This document shows positions 7,616-16,621 of a DNA stretch of 64,000 bases, piece by piece. Each line of letters begins with the position of its first letter. Position 1 is the stretch's first letter. Source of the DNA: JAHJDR01 sp964609965 (GTDB taxonomy: Bacteria > UBA10199 > JADGCS01). The position numbers and the translations under genes are program-made. A model generated the notes under the pieces. The model was not told the DNA's origin. It worked only from the letters and a program-made list of their open reading frames with translations, and did not search any database. The stretch is from the NCBI GenBank assembly GCA_964609965.1, contig CAZSTS010000010.1, positions 7,159-71,158 of the forward strand, read 5' to 3'.

Positions 7616-9961
7616 CTAAAACAATAGATCCCCACAATAAACACCTTTGTGACCTAGTGCTACACAGATAAACTGGCCTTGCATGGCTACGTCAACGTGG
7701 TGTGAGGGCAAAGGCCAGTTTGCTATTTTACGAACGTTGGACAAGAGAGACATATCGTAAAACAACGTACCTTCTGATGAGGGAAGTATAAATAGACGAC
7801 CTTTTTTGGAAAAAGATGAACCATCGAATTGATGAGGTTCAATGTCAAAATCTTTGAGGAGCGCGTAATCTTTAATATTAAAGATGTTAAATGTAAGTAC
7901 GTTTAGAATGTTATCAGATTTAAATGTAGCATATATTCTTTTGAAATCGGGAGATATTTTTGCTGCAAGAAAATCATGTTTAAGCGTTCCTAATGAGACA
8001 GTTTCGAGAGGTTCAATAGGAGTGTTTTCTTTCTTCACTGTGTTGTCATCTTGCTCTTCAGGGCTCATTTGGTCCCAATCATAGAGATCCATTTGTTTTT
8101 TTGTGAGTACGACAATTTGATTTTTGGGAACGTAGAAGACAAAAGGGCGTTCTTTGTAGAAAAGCGTTTCTATAATAGGCATGTTGTTTGGTGAATCAAG
8201 TTGATAGAAACGCACCTGATACTGCTTGTTGCTGCCTTGTGGGGTTGGTGACATTGAAGAAATAGCGAGATAATCTTTTTTATTCGCCGAAAACTGGATC
8301 CATGAGATCAGATTCTTGGCTCCGATTGACAAGGACTGAATATTATTGAAGCCACTGTCGAGAAGTGAGATTTTTTGGGTCTTAGCAGAATAAATAAAAA
8401 CACCAAAGTCAGTTGTGAGCACCTTATCGTACGTTGTTTTTCTTGTAAGTGAGGGCTCTTTTAAAGTGTAATTGTCTTTTGAAAATGTAGCCGTTGTATA
8501 GAGAGATTGAATGTTTGGGTTAGCGGTGTTTTCAATAACTCCAAAAAGATCTTTGTTAAGCAAAACAACTTTACGAGAATCTGACATAAGATCAAGCTTA
8601 TCGATAGTCTTTAATTGATATTCATCTTTGACAAGTTTTGTGGCGCCAATTTGAGCTAACGGAACATTTGTGAGAGTTTTATTGAGGATTTTCTTAACTG
8701 ATTCTGATTGAGAAATAACTTTTTTGTTTAAATCTAATTTATTAATTGTAACACCGGTATCAGACACTAAATAGAGTTGTGAGTTATGAAATGACCAAGC
8801 AATGAGCTTTGTATTAATGGTCAAAGGTCCACGGAGAAATCTATTATAATTGAGATTGTACAACTGCACAGGCCCAATGGTATTATCTGTAAATTCGCGG
8901 CCAATGAGCATTTGTGAGCTTAAATCAAAAGAAGTGTTAGCTAGTTCTACTTCGAAGGTGAGTTTAGAGCCAAAATCAGCAACGCCAGATAAATCATCGT
9001 TAAGAAGAAGGTATTGAATTCCTTGGAGGTTGCCATTTTGAGATTTTATGGAAAGGATTAATTCCGTGTTCTTGGCTTGTTTGAGTGTGCCAAAAAAACC
9101 AAAATCATTTCCAATACGCAAACTGGATAACAAATCGTAATTTTTTAGAGAAAGAACATCTAAAAAACCCTGCCTGGAAAGATAAAGGTATTTGCCTATC
9201 TTGAAGGCAGCTGTGACGCCGCCAACAGGGACTTCGGTGATGATTTTGATATTGTTAAGGTCTTTTAGGTTTAGAAATTGTAGTTTGCTCTCTAAAAAGA
9301 CGATGAGAGTGTTGTCGTCGAGCCAAGTAAAATCACCTTCTACTTCAAAGCTTTTTAGTTCGATAAGGGAATGGACTGTTTTTTCTTCTGTTTGAGATTT
9401 GGCTAGCTCGAATACTTCTAAAACATTGCCTTGCTGTTTTAAATAGAGAAGTGTTTTTTTGTTTTTTGTGACTCTTTTAATACTTTTGATGGGGAACGAA
9501 GTTTGGCCTCTGGTGAGCAGGTTAAAGTTTGGATCATAGACAGCATAGTTTTGTGGGAAATCCATGTAGATATAATGCTCGTCAGCAAAGATTCCTGTGG
9601 CAACTCCTCCAACGCGTTTTTTGACATTGATTGGAGCATTGGCTTTAAATTTTGGGGGTGTTTTAATGTTTGAGTCGGTTGTTTTGAGCTTTTCTGGTAA
9701 GATGCTCTTTTCTTTTGGAAGGGCCGTATTATCCTTTTTAACGGATGGTGTTTTTGTTTTTTCTTTTGTTTTCTTAGTTTTGTCCTTCTGTGTGGTTTTG
9801 CTTGGCTTTTTTTCGCTGCTTTTCTGTTGATCAGGTTTTGTTGCGCTTTCAAAACCAGTAAGATTCAAAACTTTGTCCGTATATGTTTTGATTGTGTCAC
9901 AAGATGAAAGGCTAACAATAAAACCAACGCATAATATTATGAAAAAAGATTTTTTTAGCAT
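7616..9961 (-). CDS. Large lipoprotein, probable beta-propeller, upstream of alaS
   Basis: 781 residues. A lipoprotein signal ends in LSSC with Cys21; residues about 45-100 are an extreme Lys/Thr/Ser/Pro linker; the rest is beta-rich with many short strands separated by turns (DEHYIYMDFPQNYAVYD, KYLYLSRQGFLDVLSL, SQLYLVSDTGVTINKL), which suggests a propeller of WD40-like blades. No enzyme motif is seen. The aspartate-free position after Cys21 is an Asp (CD), which in enterobacteria retains lipoproteins in the inner membrane. Being transcribed with alaS is odd, with no obvious functional link. Confidence 0.75.
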   Translation of the reverse strand: MLKKSFFIILCVGFIVSLSSCDTIKTYTDKVLNLTGFESATKPDQQKSSEKKPSKTTQKDKTKKTKEKTKTPSVKKDNTALPKEKSILPEKLKTTDSNIKTPPKFKANAPINVKKRVGGVATGIFADEHYIYMDFPQNYAVYDPNFNLLTRGQTSFPIKSIKRVTKNKKTLLYLKQQGNVLEVFELAKSQTEEKTVHSLIELKSFEVEGDFTWLDDNTLIVFLESKLQFLNLKDLNNIKIITEVPVGGVTAAFKIGKYLYLSRQGFLDVLSLKNYDLLSSLRIGNDFGFFGTLKQAKNTELILSIKSQNGNLQGIQYLLLNDDLSGVADFGSKLTFEVELANTSFDLSSQMLIGREFTDNTIGPVQLYNLNYNRFLRGPLTINTKLIAWSFHNSQLYLVSDTGVTINKLDLNKKVISQSESVKKILNKTLTNVPLAQIGATKLVKDEYQLKTIDKLDLMSDSRKVVLLNKDLFGVIENTANPNIQSLYTTATFSKDNYTLKEPSLTRKTTYDKVLTTDFGVFIYSAKTQKISLLDSGFNNIQSLSIGAKNLISWIQFSANKKDYLAISSMSPTPQGSNKQYQVRFYQLDSPNNMPIIETLFYKERPFVFYVPKNQIVVLTKKQMDLYDWDQMSPEEQDDNTVKKENTPIEPLETVSLGTLKHDFLAAKISPDFKRIYATFKSDNILNVLTFNIFNIKDYALLKDFDIEPHQFDGSSFSKKGRLFILPSSEGTLFYDMSLLSNVRKIANWPLPSHHVDVAMQGQFICVALGHKGVYCGDLLF

Positions 9962-10113
9962 TTTACTTATTTTAGTTTAGCGTTCAAATTTAAAAATACT
10001 CTTATGTGCCATAAAACATTTGGCAGATGAAATCATTAAAAAATATTCGCCAAATTTCGATTTTTGCAGAATATACAGTAGCTTGCTACGAAGATTAAGG
10101 CAAGAAGAACCCT

Positions 10114-10142
10114 GCTTCGTCCGCCTTGACGGACTACGAAGC
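10114..10142. repeat. GC-rich inverted repeat upstream of the PlsC-like gene
   Basis: GCTTCGTCCG is answered by CGGACTACGAAGC with a two-base bulge. It lies in a 224-base AT-rich spacer between divergent genes. It resembles the CCTTCG-type block at 731 and the centre of the nadC insert, and is likely a dispersed repeat copy. No promoter could be assigned. Confidence 0.55.
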
Positions 10143-10185
10143 GTTAAATTGACTTATTTATGATCAAGTTTTATGAAATTTAAAT

Positions 10186-11913
10186 ATGCAAAAAATCTTA
10201 CTGATTATTGTAGCTGCTTTCTATTTTGTGCCAGTCTGTAAGCTAGTTTTATTGATTCTGAGAAATGTTTTATCCTGGTTTGTTTTTTCTAAAAAATTAT
10301 CAAAGATTAACTTATTAAAAAAACAAGATAACAAGTTTTTAAAGGTAATAAAGAGTGTTGTCTTTTTTGTGTCTAAACTCGAATATTACATTCAAATACC
10401 TCGTTTTTATTTGGTAGGCATGCCTGTTCTTATTGGATCTGTTGCCTATATGGGAATGTTGTTCTTCAAGGTGCCAGAGGTTTCAATAAATGGCCTCATT
10501 TTCTTAGTTTTCTATTCATATTTAGTATTGTGGCATGTTAGACAGAAAAGAATTACAGATCTTCGGATGACACAATTTATTAAGCTGTTCCCCAATGTTC
10601 ATCCAGAGGTTTTTTTCAATAAGTATCAACTTGAATTGGCTTTTGGCGGCGTAGACTTCTTCCATTGTGATGAAGATCAGCAGATCGAAGTTGCAAATGC
10701 AAATTTTAAACAAGGAGTTAGGCCCGAACAAAAGATACTCACTCTCATAAGAGCTTTTGTAGACACGGCTACTATTTGTCATATTTGTTTAACGGGCTTA
10801 AAAGTAATGGGCCCGGTTTATTTAAAGTCCTATGCAGATAAATTAGGGGCACTCATTGGCAAACGTGTACTGCAATTGAGTCAGGCCAAATTTACAATGC
10901 AGGGAATAGAAAAGCTGACTGGTAAAAAAGGTCGGTTTCTTCTCATTTTTAATCACAAAAGTGCTTTTGATTTTATTTTAACTTATTTTGCACTTTCTGA
11001 GGTTGTCGTAAACAATAGACAAATAAAACCCCGTTTTATTTTAGCACAGGATCATTTTAAGGATAATTGGTTTATCTATAGTTTTATTGGAATGGGTAAG
11101 CTTGCAGAAGCTGTTGATATGGTTTTTGTGTCTAGGAAAGACCGGAGAAAGAGTTTTAAGAATCTAAAGTATGCAGCTCAATCACTCATTGAAAAAGATA
11201 TTGATATTGCAATTTATCCGCAGGGAACTAGGGCAGAAGGGAATTTTGACAGAGCTTTTAAAAGAAGGGATTCTGGGTTTTACACAACGGTTAGAAAAAA
11301 GGATTTAGGATCTCCGTTAGCTCATATAAAAAAGGGGACTCCTTATCTTATTTTAGATGCTCTCGATCAAATGGCAACGCTAGATTCGACAGAAGAATTA
11401 CATCTCGTTTTTATTGGTATTAATGGTACGGGCATTGCCTTGCCAAAAGGGTGTTTAAAGATCCAGACTGAGGGAGATATTGAATTTAAGATTGGTGATG
11501 TGTTCTCCCTTTCTCCAGGTTTGCTTAATGATTATTTTTCGGAATCTATGAGCAAAGAAGAAATGATTGTTCAGAAAAAGCAGTTTGTAAGAAAAATGTC
11601 TTATCTGATAAATAAGAAGCTTGTCGAGGTCCTGGATTTGCGTCAGCACTTACTTCAAAGATTCCTCACAGAGATTAGGGGACAGTTTCGTTTTGATGAT
11701 GAGAAGATAACACTCATTAAAGATATTGTTCTTAAATTAAGTGAAGAGGGTGATTTGGTCTACCAGATTTTAGATAGGATATATTCACTTCCCATACCGC
11801 AATGGAATTGTTATTTATCACAGCTGAGCCAGCTATTATTAGAACGTACTACCGAAGAAAGGCTGAGAACCCTCTTATTGGAAATTTCTGAGGAGTTTAT
11901 GAAAAGAAAGTAG
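10186..11913 (+). CDS. PlsC-like acyltransferase with membrane-bound N-terminus
   Basis: 575 residues. Two or more membrane segments in the first 120 residues (ILLIIVAAFYFVPVCKLVLLIL; YLVGMPVLIGSVAYMGMLFF, GLIFLVFYSYLVLW). The central part carries acyltransferase motif I as NHKSAFD (about 256-262) and motif III as YPQGTR (about 343-348), the glycerolipid acyltransferase pattern. The last 150 residues are helical with no match I recognise. It probably transfers an acyl chain to a phospholipid or related acceptor at the inner membrane. At more than twice the length of plain PlsC, it is unlikely to be the housekeeping enzyme. Confidence 0.75.
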   Translation: MQKILLIIVAAFYFVPVCKLVLLILRNVLSWFVFSKKLSKINLLKKQDNKFLKVIKSVVFFVSKLEYYIQIPRFYLVGMPVLIGSVAYMGMLFFKVPEVSINGLIFLVFYSYLVLWHVRQKRITDLRMTQFIKLFPNVHPEVFFNKYQLELAFGGVDFFHCDEDQQIEVANANFKQGVRPEQKILTLIRAFVDTATICHICLTGLKVMGPVYLKSYADKLGALIGKRVLQLSQAKFTMQGIEKLTGKKGRFLLIFNHKSAFDFILTYFALSEVVVNNRQIKPRFILAQDHFKDNWFIYSFIGMGKLAEAVDMVFVSRKDRRKSFKNLKYAAQSLIEKDIDIAIYPQGTRAEGNFDRAFKRRDSGFYTTVRKKDLGSPLAHIKKGTPYLILDALDQMATLDSTEELHLVFIGINGTGIALPKGCLKIQTEGDIEFKIGDVFSLSPGLLNDYFSESMSKEEMIVQKKQFVRKMSYLINKKLVEVLDLRQHLLQRFLTEIRGQFRFDDEKITLIKDIVLKLSEEGDLVYQILDRIYSLPIPQWNCYLSQLSQLLLERTTEERLRTLLLEISEEFMKRK

Positions 11914-12097
11914 TCTTTTCGGAGTATGACTAATAAATTAAACCATTTACAGGGCTAATGACGTTTTATGAAGAGAGAGATTGTCAGGTTTATTAATTAG
12001 AGGAAAGTATAAATCTGAATAAAATCAACATGATACATAAAGTCGATTTTTTGAAAGTATCATGATAGTACAATTTATCGGTTGAGGTAACTAGTAA

Positions 12098-12346
12098 ATG
12101 AAGTATTTTTTGGTAATTCTCATAACCCTTGTTTTTCTTGTTCCAGGTTTTTCCGTGCCAAAAGCGAGTGCAGGAAATACGCCATCAAAATATAAGCTCG
12201 ATGACTCAGGGCGTCCTCTTGTTAATTCATGGGTGAGACAAGAGAATCTGCGCAAGCAAAAAGCCAAGAAAAAGAAAAAAAAGAAAACAACTTCCACAAA
12301 AAAGACTTCAAAACCAACACCTTCATCATCAGTGACCAATCGTTAA
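12098..12346 (+). CDS. Small exported lysine-rich protein
   Basis: 82 residues. Signal peptide with a hydrophobic core (FLVILITLVFLVPGF) and a probable cleavage site after ASA at residue 25. The mature part is about 57 residues and ends in a Lys-rich and then Ser/Thr/Pro-rich tail (KAKKKKKKKTTSTKKTSK). Such tails bind acidic surfaces, nucleic acids or cell-wall polymers. A clear hairpin terminator follows at 12363, which supports a real gene. No family is recognised. Confidence 0.6.
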   Translation: MKYFLVILITLVFLVPGFSVPKASAGNTPSKYKLDDSGRPLVNSWVRQENLRKQKAKKKKKKKTTSTKKTSKPTPSSSVTNR

Positions 12347-12362
12347 CCCAAAAATTGGGGCA

Positions 12363-12395
12363 AAAACATGCCATTCACGGCATGTTTTAGTTTTC
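12363..12395 (+). terminator. Intrinsic terminator after the lysine-rich protein gene
   Basis: A perfect 10-base stem AAAACATGCC/GGCATGTTTT with loop ATTCAC, followed by a weak T-rich stretch. The arms begin with A and end with T, so it may act in both directions. Confidence 0.75.
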
Positions 12396-12475
12396 GCTAC
12401 TTGGGGCGTAACGTGATTTTTTTTTCAGATTGATACCCCGCTGCTTGTCGCGGGTTATTTATTAATGAGTCGATT

Positions 12476-12775
12476 ATGAATTACTCTCGAATCCTTATCC
12501 TTCTTTTTATCTGTATCCTTTTTTCGAGTGTGAGTTGGTCAGGCTCGAGTTCTCCAGACTCAACTATCCTTAAGCCTGGACCTCAAACCATTCCAATCAT
12601 GCCTGCCAAATCACCTCAAATAACAAAAACATCACTTTCTCCATTAGACAATGTACCCCAGGCTCAGGCACAGACCGAACAGACCTTTGGTGAAAAGATG
12701 GTTGAGTTTATAAGAAGTATTCTTGGAGACAAACCAAAGCCAATTGATGAAACGCTTGTGAGGGATGAGTTATAG
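12476..12775 (+). CDS. Small exported protein, unknown function
   Basis: 99 residues. A signal peptide (RILILLFICILFSSVSWSG) is followed by a Pro/Ser/Gln-rich stretch and a short amphipathic helix (FGEKMVEFIRSILGD). I do not recognise it. It follows a similarly small exported protein on the same strand, and a drifting heptamer array begins 10 bases after its stop codon. Confidence 0.5.
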   Translation: MNYSRILILLFICILFSSVSWSGSSSPDSTILKPGPQTIPIMPAKSPQITKTSLSPLDNVPQAQAQTEQTFGEKMVEFIRSILGDKPKPIDETLVRDEL

Positions 12776-12785
12776 GGGGCGTTTC

Positions 12786-12834
12786 AGGTCACAGGTCGCA
12801 GGATGCTGGATGCCAGATGACAGATGCTGGATAC
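12786..12834. repeat. Drifting heptamer array (7 units)
   Basis: Seven in-phase 7-base words, such as AGGTCAC, AGGATGC and CAGATGC, each differing from its neighbour by one to three bases. It fills the gap between two convergent genes and touches the stop codon of the gene at 12836. Confidence 0.9.
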
Positions 12835-12835
12835 A

Positions 12836-14143
12836 CTAGGCAGGTATGGGAACTTCAAACCCATTTGATCTGCCTTCTACAAGAAAGTTTTTTAACGTCA
12901 TAAGATCTCTATAAACCTCCACACAAACAGGGATTTCATCGATTAAGCCAAGTGCCTTAGCTTGGGCAATGATGTAGCCTAACATGAAGTCAATTTGGTT
13001 TGGAAACTCTGTCCCTGGTTCAAGCTTTGGAATTTTTTCCAAATCTTCCATAGACATTCCCTGAACGTTTTTCGGAATTTTGTAACCCCAAAAACGATAG
13101 TAAGTTGTAGGGGCTTCGTTTTTCCACGGTCCATGTCTTGCCTTTTGAATACCAGCTAAGGCCATTTCGCCTGTAATAATATCTTCTCCGTGGATTGCAT
13201 TGATAACCATCGCAAGTTCTTCTGCCATGGCAGTGGTTCTTTCTATTCCAAAACTATCGTAAGTGATTTCAACATCTGCTTGGTAAATAGGACAGAGTGC
13301 ATTGTAATAAGTGTTGATGATTCCTTTCATGAGTTTTGTTACAAGGAAGGCTCTGGCATCAGCTGCTGCTGCTGCAAAAGGGGGATTAGTATCTGAAACT
13401 CCTTCATTGAAAATCGCTGCTAATTCATCAGCCCTCGGCCCGTGAAAGGGTGAGGGCATTAGCTGTTCGACATGTCCTTCTTTTACCGAAATATAAAGAG
13501 CGCCGTAAGTTGGGTATCTCACACCTGCAATGGCTTCCACGGTTTTATCATAACCAAAACCATTTTGTACAAAGACGAGTTTATGTCTTAATCTCATAGG
13601 GATCTGGTTAACAACTTGAGGAAGGATGCCTGCCAAGACTGTCACGATGACGTAATCAACATCGTGCAATGATCTTCCTTCGGCTTGGAGCTTTGCTTCA
13701 ACTCCAGCCCAATCTCTCGAAACATTATCACCTCTGACCGCGGGATTTATTTCTAGGGCTTGTACATGGGCGCCTGCAGTGTCTAGCATATCAGTGAATG
13801 CTTTCCCAATGTCTCCTTTACCAAGGACAACAACTGTTTTTGTGGGAGCGATTTTTGGAGAGACAACATTTGGTTGTATGTCCGTAACTGTGGGCGGACT
13901 GTCAGGTATGGTAGGAGGAACTTCATCATCTGCGGCAGTGTGGGCTCGTGTTACCGGGCCACTAGAATCTGATGCAGAAGCAGCAAAAAGCTTCACTGAC
14001 GAGGCTTTGCAATGGACTTCAGTCACAGAAGTGCTTGCAGCATAGCAGTCAAAAAGTTCAATATCAGAAAATCCTCGAGAAGATCCTGGAATCAATGCAG
14101 GCGCGATCATGCATCCTGCTGGTGCAGATATAGTTAACGACAT
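12836..14143 (-). CDS. Ketopantoate-reductase-like Rossmann protein with long N-terminal extension
   Basis: 435 residues. The dinucleotide-binding loop is GKGDIG at 108-113, followed by DVDYVIVTV and VFVQNGFGYDKTVEAI, the layout of PanE/ApbA-type reductases, then a helical C-terminal domain. Before the Rossmann fold lies a 100-residue Ser/Thr/Ala/Pro-rich extension whose first 22 residues are uncharged. The start is supported by the ribosome site AAGGAT. Substrate is unknown; residues of true PanE catalysis (the Lys/Glu pair) could not be assigned with certainty. It is one of seven proteins here with an uncharged N-terminus. Confidence 0.6.
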   Translation of the reverse strand: MSLTISAPAGCMIAPALIPGSSRGFSDIELFDCYAASTSVTEVHCKASSVKLFAASASDSSGPVTRAHTAADDEVPPTIPDSPPTVTDIQPNVVSPKIAPTKTVVVLGKGDIGKAFTDMLDTAGAHVQALEINPAVRGDNVSRDWAGVEAKLQAEGRSLHDVDYVIVTVLAGILPQVVNQIPMRLRHKLVFVQNGFGYDKTVEAIAGVRYPTYGALYISVKEGHVEQLMPSPFHGPRADELAAIFNEGVSDTNPPFAAAAADARAFLVTKLMKGIINTYYNALCPIYQADVEITYDSFGIERTTAMAEELAMVINAIHGEDIITGEMALAGIQKARHGPWKNEAPTTYYRFWGYKIPKNVQGMSMEDLEKIPKLEPGTEFPNQIDFMLGYIIAQAKALGLIDEIPVCVEVYRDLMTLKNFLVEGRSNGFEVPIPA

Positions 14144-14307
14144 CTTTGATATCCTTTTTGGAGGTTTATTATTTTATGAGATGCTGTGAATTGAATTAGT
14201 GTATACCCAGTAAAGCATCCCTGTATGCTTTCTTTGTTTCGCAACTTGGTGAGAAAAGTTGCGTGTTTTTTTCAAGGCGTAATATATTGATATTGTTATA
14301 AATATTA

Positions 14308-14339
14308 GGGTCGCAGGGTCTCTGGTTCCCTGTCTCTCA
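14308..14339. repeat. Drifting octamer array (4 units)
   Basis: Four in-phase 8-base words of the GGGTCTCT type. A weaker set of heptamers of the TTTTGAA type follows at about 14363-14383, just before nth. Confidence 0.75.
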
Positions 14340-14401
14340 GAAATAAGTATCTATGTTCCGATGATTGAATTTTGAATGTTGAACCTGTATTGAGTCTTTC
14401 C

Positions 14402-15040
14402 ATGCAAGATCGCAAACAACTCGCAAAACACATTCTCACAAAACTCATGCCTCTATACGGAAAAGCGCCGATGGGGATTCACTTTATCACACCTTTTCAG
14501 CTTGTTGTTGGTACTATTCTTTCAGCACAATGCACTGACAAGAGGGTGAATCAGGTGACGAGTAAGTTTTTTGCTAAACTAAAAAAACCAGAAGACTATA
14601 TAAGAGTGGGGCAAAAGAGACTCGAAAAACTTATCAAATCAACAGGGTTTTATCACAACAAGGCCAAAAATATCATTGGTGCGGCAAAGGTAATTCGCGA
14701 CCAGCATCAGGGTAAAATTCCCAGCACTATGAAGGAACTCATCAAAATTCCTGGCTTTGGTCGAAAAACAGCTAATGCTGTTTTGACGCGACTCTATCAG
14801 GTTAACGAAGGTGTTTGTGTAGATACTCATGTGCTCAGACTTTCAAATCGTATAGGTCTCTCAAATGGTAAGGGGGCTATTCAAGTCGAAAAAGATCTCA
14901 TGGCTATTGTGCCTCAAAAACAATGGCACGAAATCACACATTGTCTGATCTTGCATGGTCGAGAGGTGTGTGACGCGCGACGCCCAAGGTGTGAGGACTG
15001 TGTTCTGAGGGGCAGGTGTGGGTATTATGGGGAACGATAG
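14402..15040 (+). CDS. nth: Endonuclease III
   Basis: 212 residues from ATG 14402; an upstream in-frame TTG lies within repeat-like DNA. The helix-hairpin-helix LIKIPGFGRKTANAVL holds the catalytic lysine, VDTHVLRLSNR the catalytic aspartate, and Cys190-X6-Cys197-X2-Cys200-X5-Cys206 the [4Fe-4S] cluster. It is a bifunctional glycosylase/AP lyase for oxidised pyrimidines in DNA. All key residues are present. Its stop codon is the first word of the heptamer array at 15036. Confidence 0.97.
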   Translation: MQDRKQLAKHILTKLMPLYGKAPMGIHFITPFQLVVGTILSAQCTDKRVNQVTSKFFAKLKKPEDYIRVGQKRLEKLIKSTGFYHNKAKNIIGAAKVIRDQHQGKIPSTMKELIKIPGFGRKTANAVLTRLYQVNEGVCVDTHVLRLSNRIGLSNGKGAIQVEKDLMAIVPQKQWHEITHCLILHGREVCDARRPRCEDCVLRGRCGYYGER

Positions 15041-15147
15041 GATACAGGTCACAGGGTACAGGATGCCAGATGCTAGATGCTAGATACGCTATTCGATATT
15101 CGCTATACGGTTCCGAGGGACGAGGCACGAAGTACGAGGAACGCAAA
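15036..15147. repeat. Drifting heptamer array, longest in the window (16 units)
   Basis: Sixteen 7-base words in unbroken phase for 112 bases. The words change gradually: early ones are like TACAGGT, middle ones like TGCTAGA and TTCGATA, late ones like ACGAGGC. No gap or extra base interrupts the phase. It starts in the nth stop codon and ends 80 bases before the ferredoxin start. Confidence 0.95.
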
Positions 15148-15226
15148 AAAACTCCTTGCCAGATATGGGGATGTCCATGTTAAAAAAGCCAAAATTATTT
15201 ACTCATTAACACAAGGAGAGAACACT

Positions 15227-15457
15227 ATGGCAGATGCTAACGATAAAGTAGGAAGCAATGTAGAAGGTAGCTGGTTTGTAGATTCACAATGCATCGATTG
15301 TGATCTTTGTCGCACAACAGCCCCAAATAACTTTCAGCAAAATGCTGATGATGGCTATTCTTATGTATTCAAACAACCAGAAAATGACGAAGAAACTAAA
15401 TTATGCCAAGAAGCCTTGGATGAGTGTCCAGTAGAAGCCATTGGCAGTGATGGCTAA
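15227..15457 (+). CDS. Ferredoxin, single-cluster
   Basis: 76 residues from ATG 15227, preceded by AAGGAGAG; a longer upstream frame runs through repeat DNA and is not used. Cys22, Cys25 and Cys28 (CIDCDLC) and Cys67 (ECPVEAIG) form one [4Fe-4S] cluster; a second CxxCxxC motif is absent. It is a small cytoplasmic electron carrier. The nearest possible partners are nth (also Fe-S) and hemH, but neither gives a clear functional link. Confidence 0.9.
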   Translation: MADANDKVGSNVEGSWFVDSQCIDCDLCRTTAPNNFQQNADDGYSYVFKQPENDEETKLCQEALDECPVEAIGSDG

Positions 15458-15517
15458 GAGGGGCTAAACGGTTTCGGTTACGAAGCCCGTTTCGTCAAAA
15501 GGTTACGTCTTTCGGTA

Positions 15518-16555
15518 TTACCAATCAGATAGATTGTCTTTAAGCAATGAAGCCAAGGCATTGATCCATTTTGGGTGATCATTGAGCGAGGGAATAAGTG
15601 TGAGCTTTTCTCCCCCGTGTTGAATAAAAAGTTTTTTCAATTTTTCTCCAACCTCATCAAGCGTTTCCAAACAATCAATTGTAAAGCTAGGGCAGACCAC
15701 TGCCACATGTTTGACTTTATTTTGAGCAAGAGAAATCAACGTCTGATCAGTGTAAGGTTTTAGCCATTCACCGCGTCCAAAGCGTGACTGAAAAGTTGTG
15801 AGAATCTTTCCTGATGAATAGCCAAGCTCTTCTTTGATGAAAGCGGTTGTTTCCTCGCAGTGCTGTGGGTAGGGATCTCCTTTGTCTGCGTAGTCTTGTG
15901 GAATGCCATGGTATGAAAGAAGAAGGCGTTCAGGGGGTGTTTCGCATTGTTGAAGAGAGTTCTGAATTATTTCTGTTAGGCTATTAATGTAAGAATCAAA
16001 TTTATAAAATGAAGAGATGAACTTAACCTTTGGTTTTTGTGGTAATGAACGGAGATGGCTTCTTATATTATCTTGAATGGAACCTGTGGTTGTGTGGCTG
16101 TATTGAGGGAAAAGAGGGAGAATAAGAATTTTGCTACACTGATCCTTGTTTATCATCTCTTTCAACACAGAAACTAAAGAGGGATTTCCATAACGCATGC
16201 CTAATTTTATAATCAAAAAAGGGTGAGAGCCACTTAAGTTTTCATACAATTTAGTCCTAAGCGATTCAGTGACGTTGATGAGCATTCTACCGTGCTTTTC
16301 AAAAAAATCTTTGTACAGTTGAGCAGATTTTTTTGTATGCGAAGGCAAAATAAAGAAATTAAGCAAGAAAGACCAAATAAGAGGGTTTTTGTGAATAATA
16401 TGTGGGTCTGAAAGAAATTCTTTTAAAAAACGTCTAACAGCCTTTGGAGAAGCGTCATCAGGTGAGCCTGTTTGAACCAATAGCACACCAGTTTTTTCCT
16501 TGGGGCCACTATTTTTTGCTGTAAAAGTATCTTTAGGAATATTAAGTGAATTCAT
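15518..16555 (-). CDS. hemH: Ferrochelatase
   Basis: 345 residues. The N-terminal TGVLLVQTGSPD, the central YGNPS and LPLFPQYSHTTTGS, the catalytic-His segment SYHGIPQDYADKGDPY and the C-terminal VVCPSFTIDCLETLDE match HemH. It inserts Fe2+ into protoporphyrin IX, or coproporphyrin III in other lineages. Haem is required by the two SdhC-type cytochromes encoded downstream. No other haem-synthesis gene lies next to it. Confidence 0.94.
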   Translation of the reverse strand: MNSLNIPKDTFTAKNSGPKEKTGVLLVQTGSPDDASPKAVRRFLKEFLSDPHIIHKNPLIWSFLLNFFILPSHTKKSAQLYKDFFEKHGRMLINVTESLRTKLYENLSGSHPFLIIKLGMRYGNPSLVSVLKEMINKDQCSKILILPLFPQYSHTTTGSIQDNIRSHLRSLPQKPKVKFISSFYKFDSYINSLTEIIQNSLQQCETPPERLLLSYHGIPQDYADKGDPYPQHCEETTAFIKEELGYSSGKILTTFQSRFGRGEWLKPYTDQTLISLAQNKVKHVAVVCPSFTIDCLETLDEVGEKLKKLFIQHGGEKLTLIPSLNDHPKWINALASLLKDNLSDW

Positions 16556-16621
16556 ATAAAAATTGATATTTATTCAGTGAATTTAATATAGAACTATCAA
16601 GGTTTCCCTGTATCTTGTCAA

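Noticed and set aside
12091..12339. 82-residue frame opposite the lysine-rich protein gene
   Set aside because: It is the exact antisense of the poly-lysine gene, giving a poly-Phe stretch; the plus strand has signal peptide and terminator.
15036..15147. CRISPR array
   Set aside because: Units are 7 bases with no constant repeat and no spacers, and no cas gene is present.
15077..15226. N-terminal extension of the ferredoxin by 50 residues
   Set aside because: The frame is made of the heptamer array; the ATG at 15227 has an AAGGAG site and the right family length.
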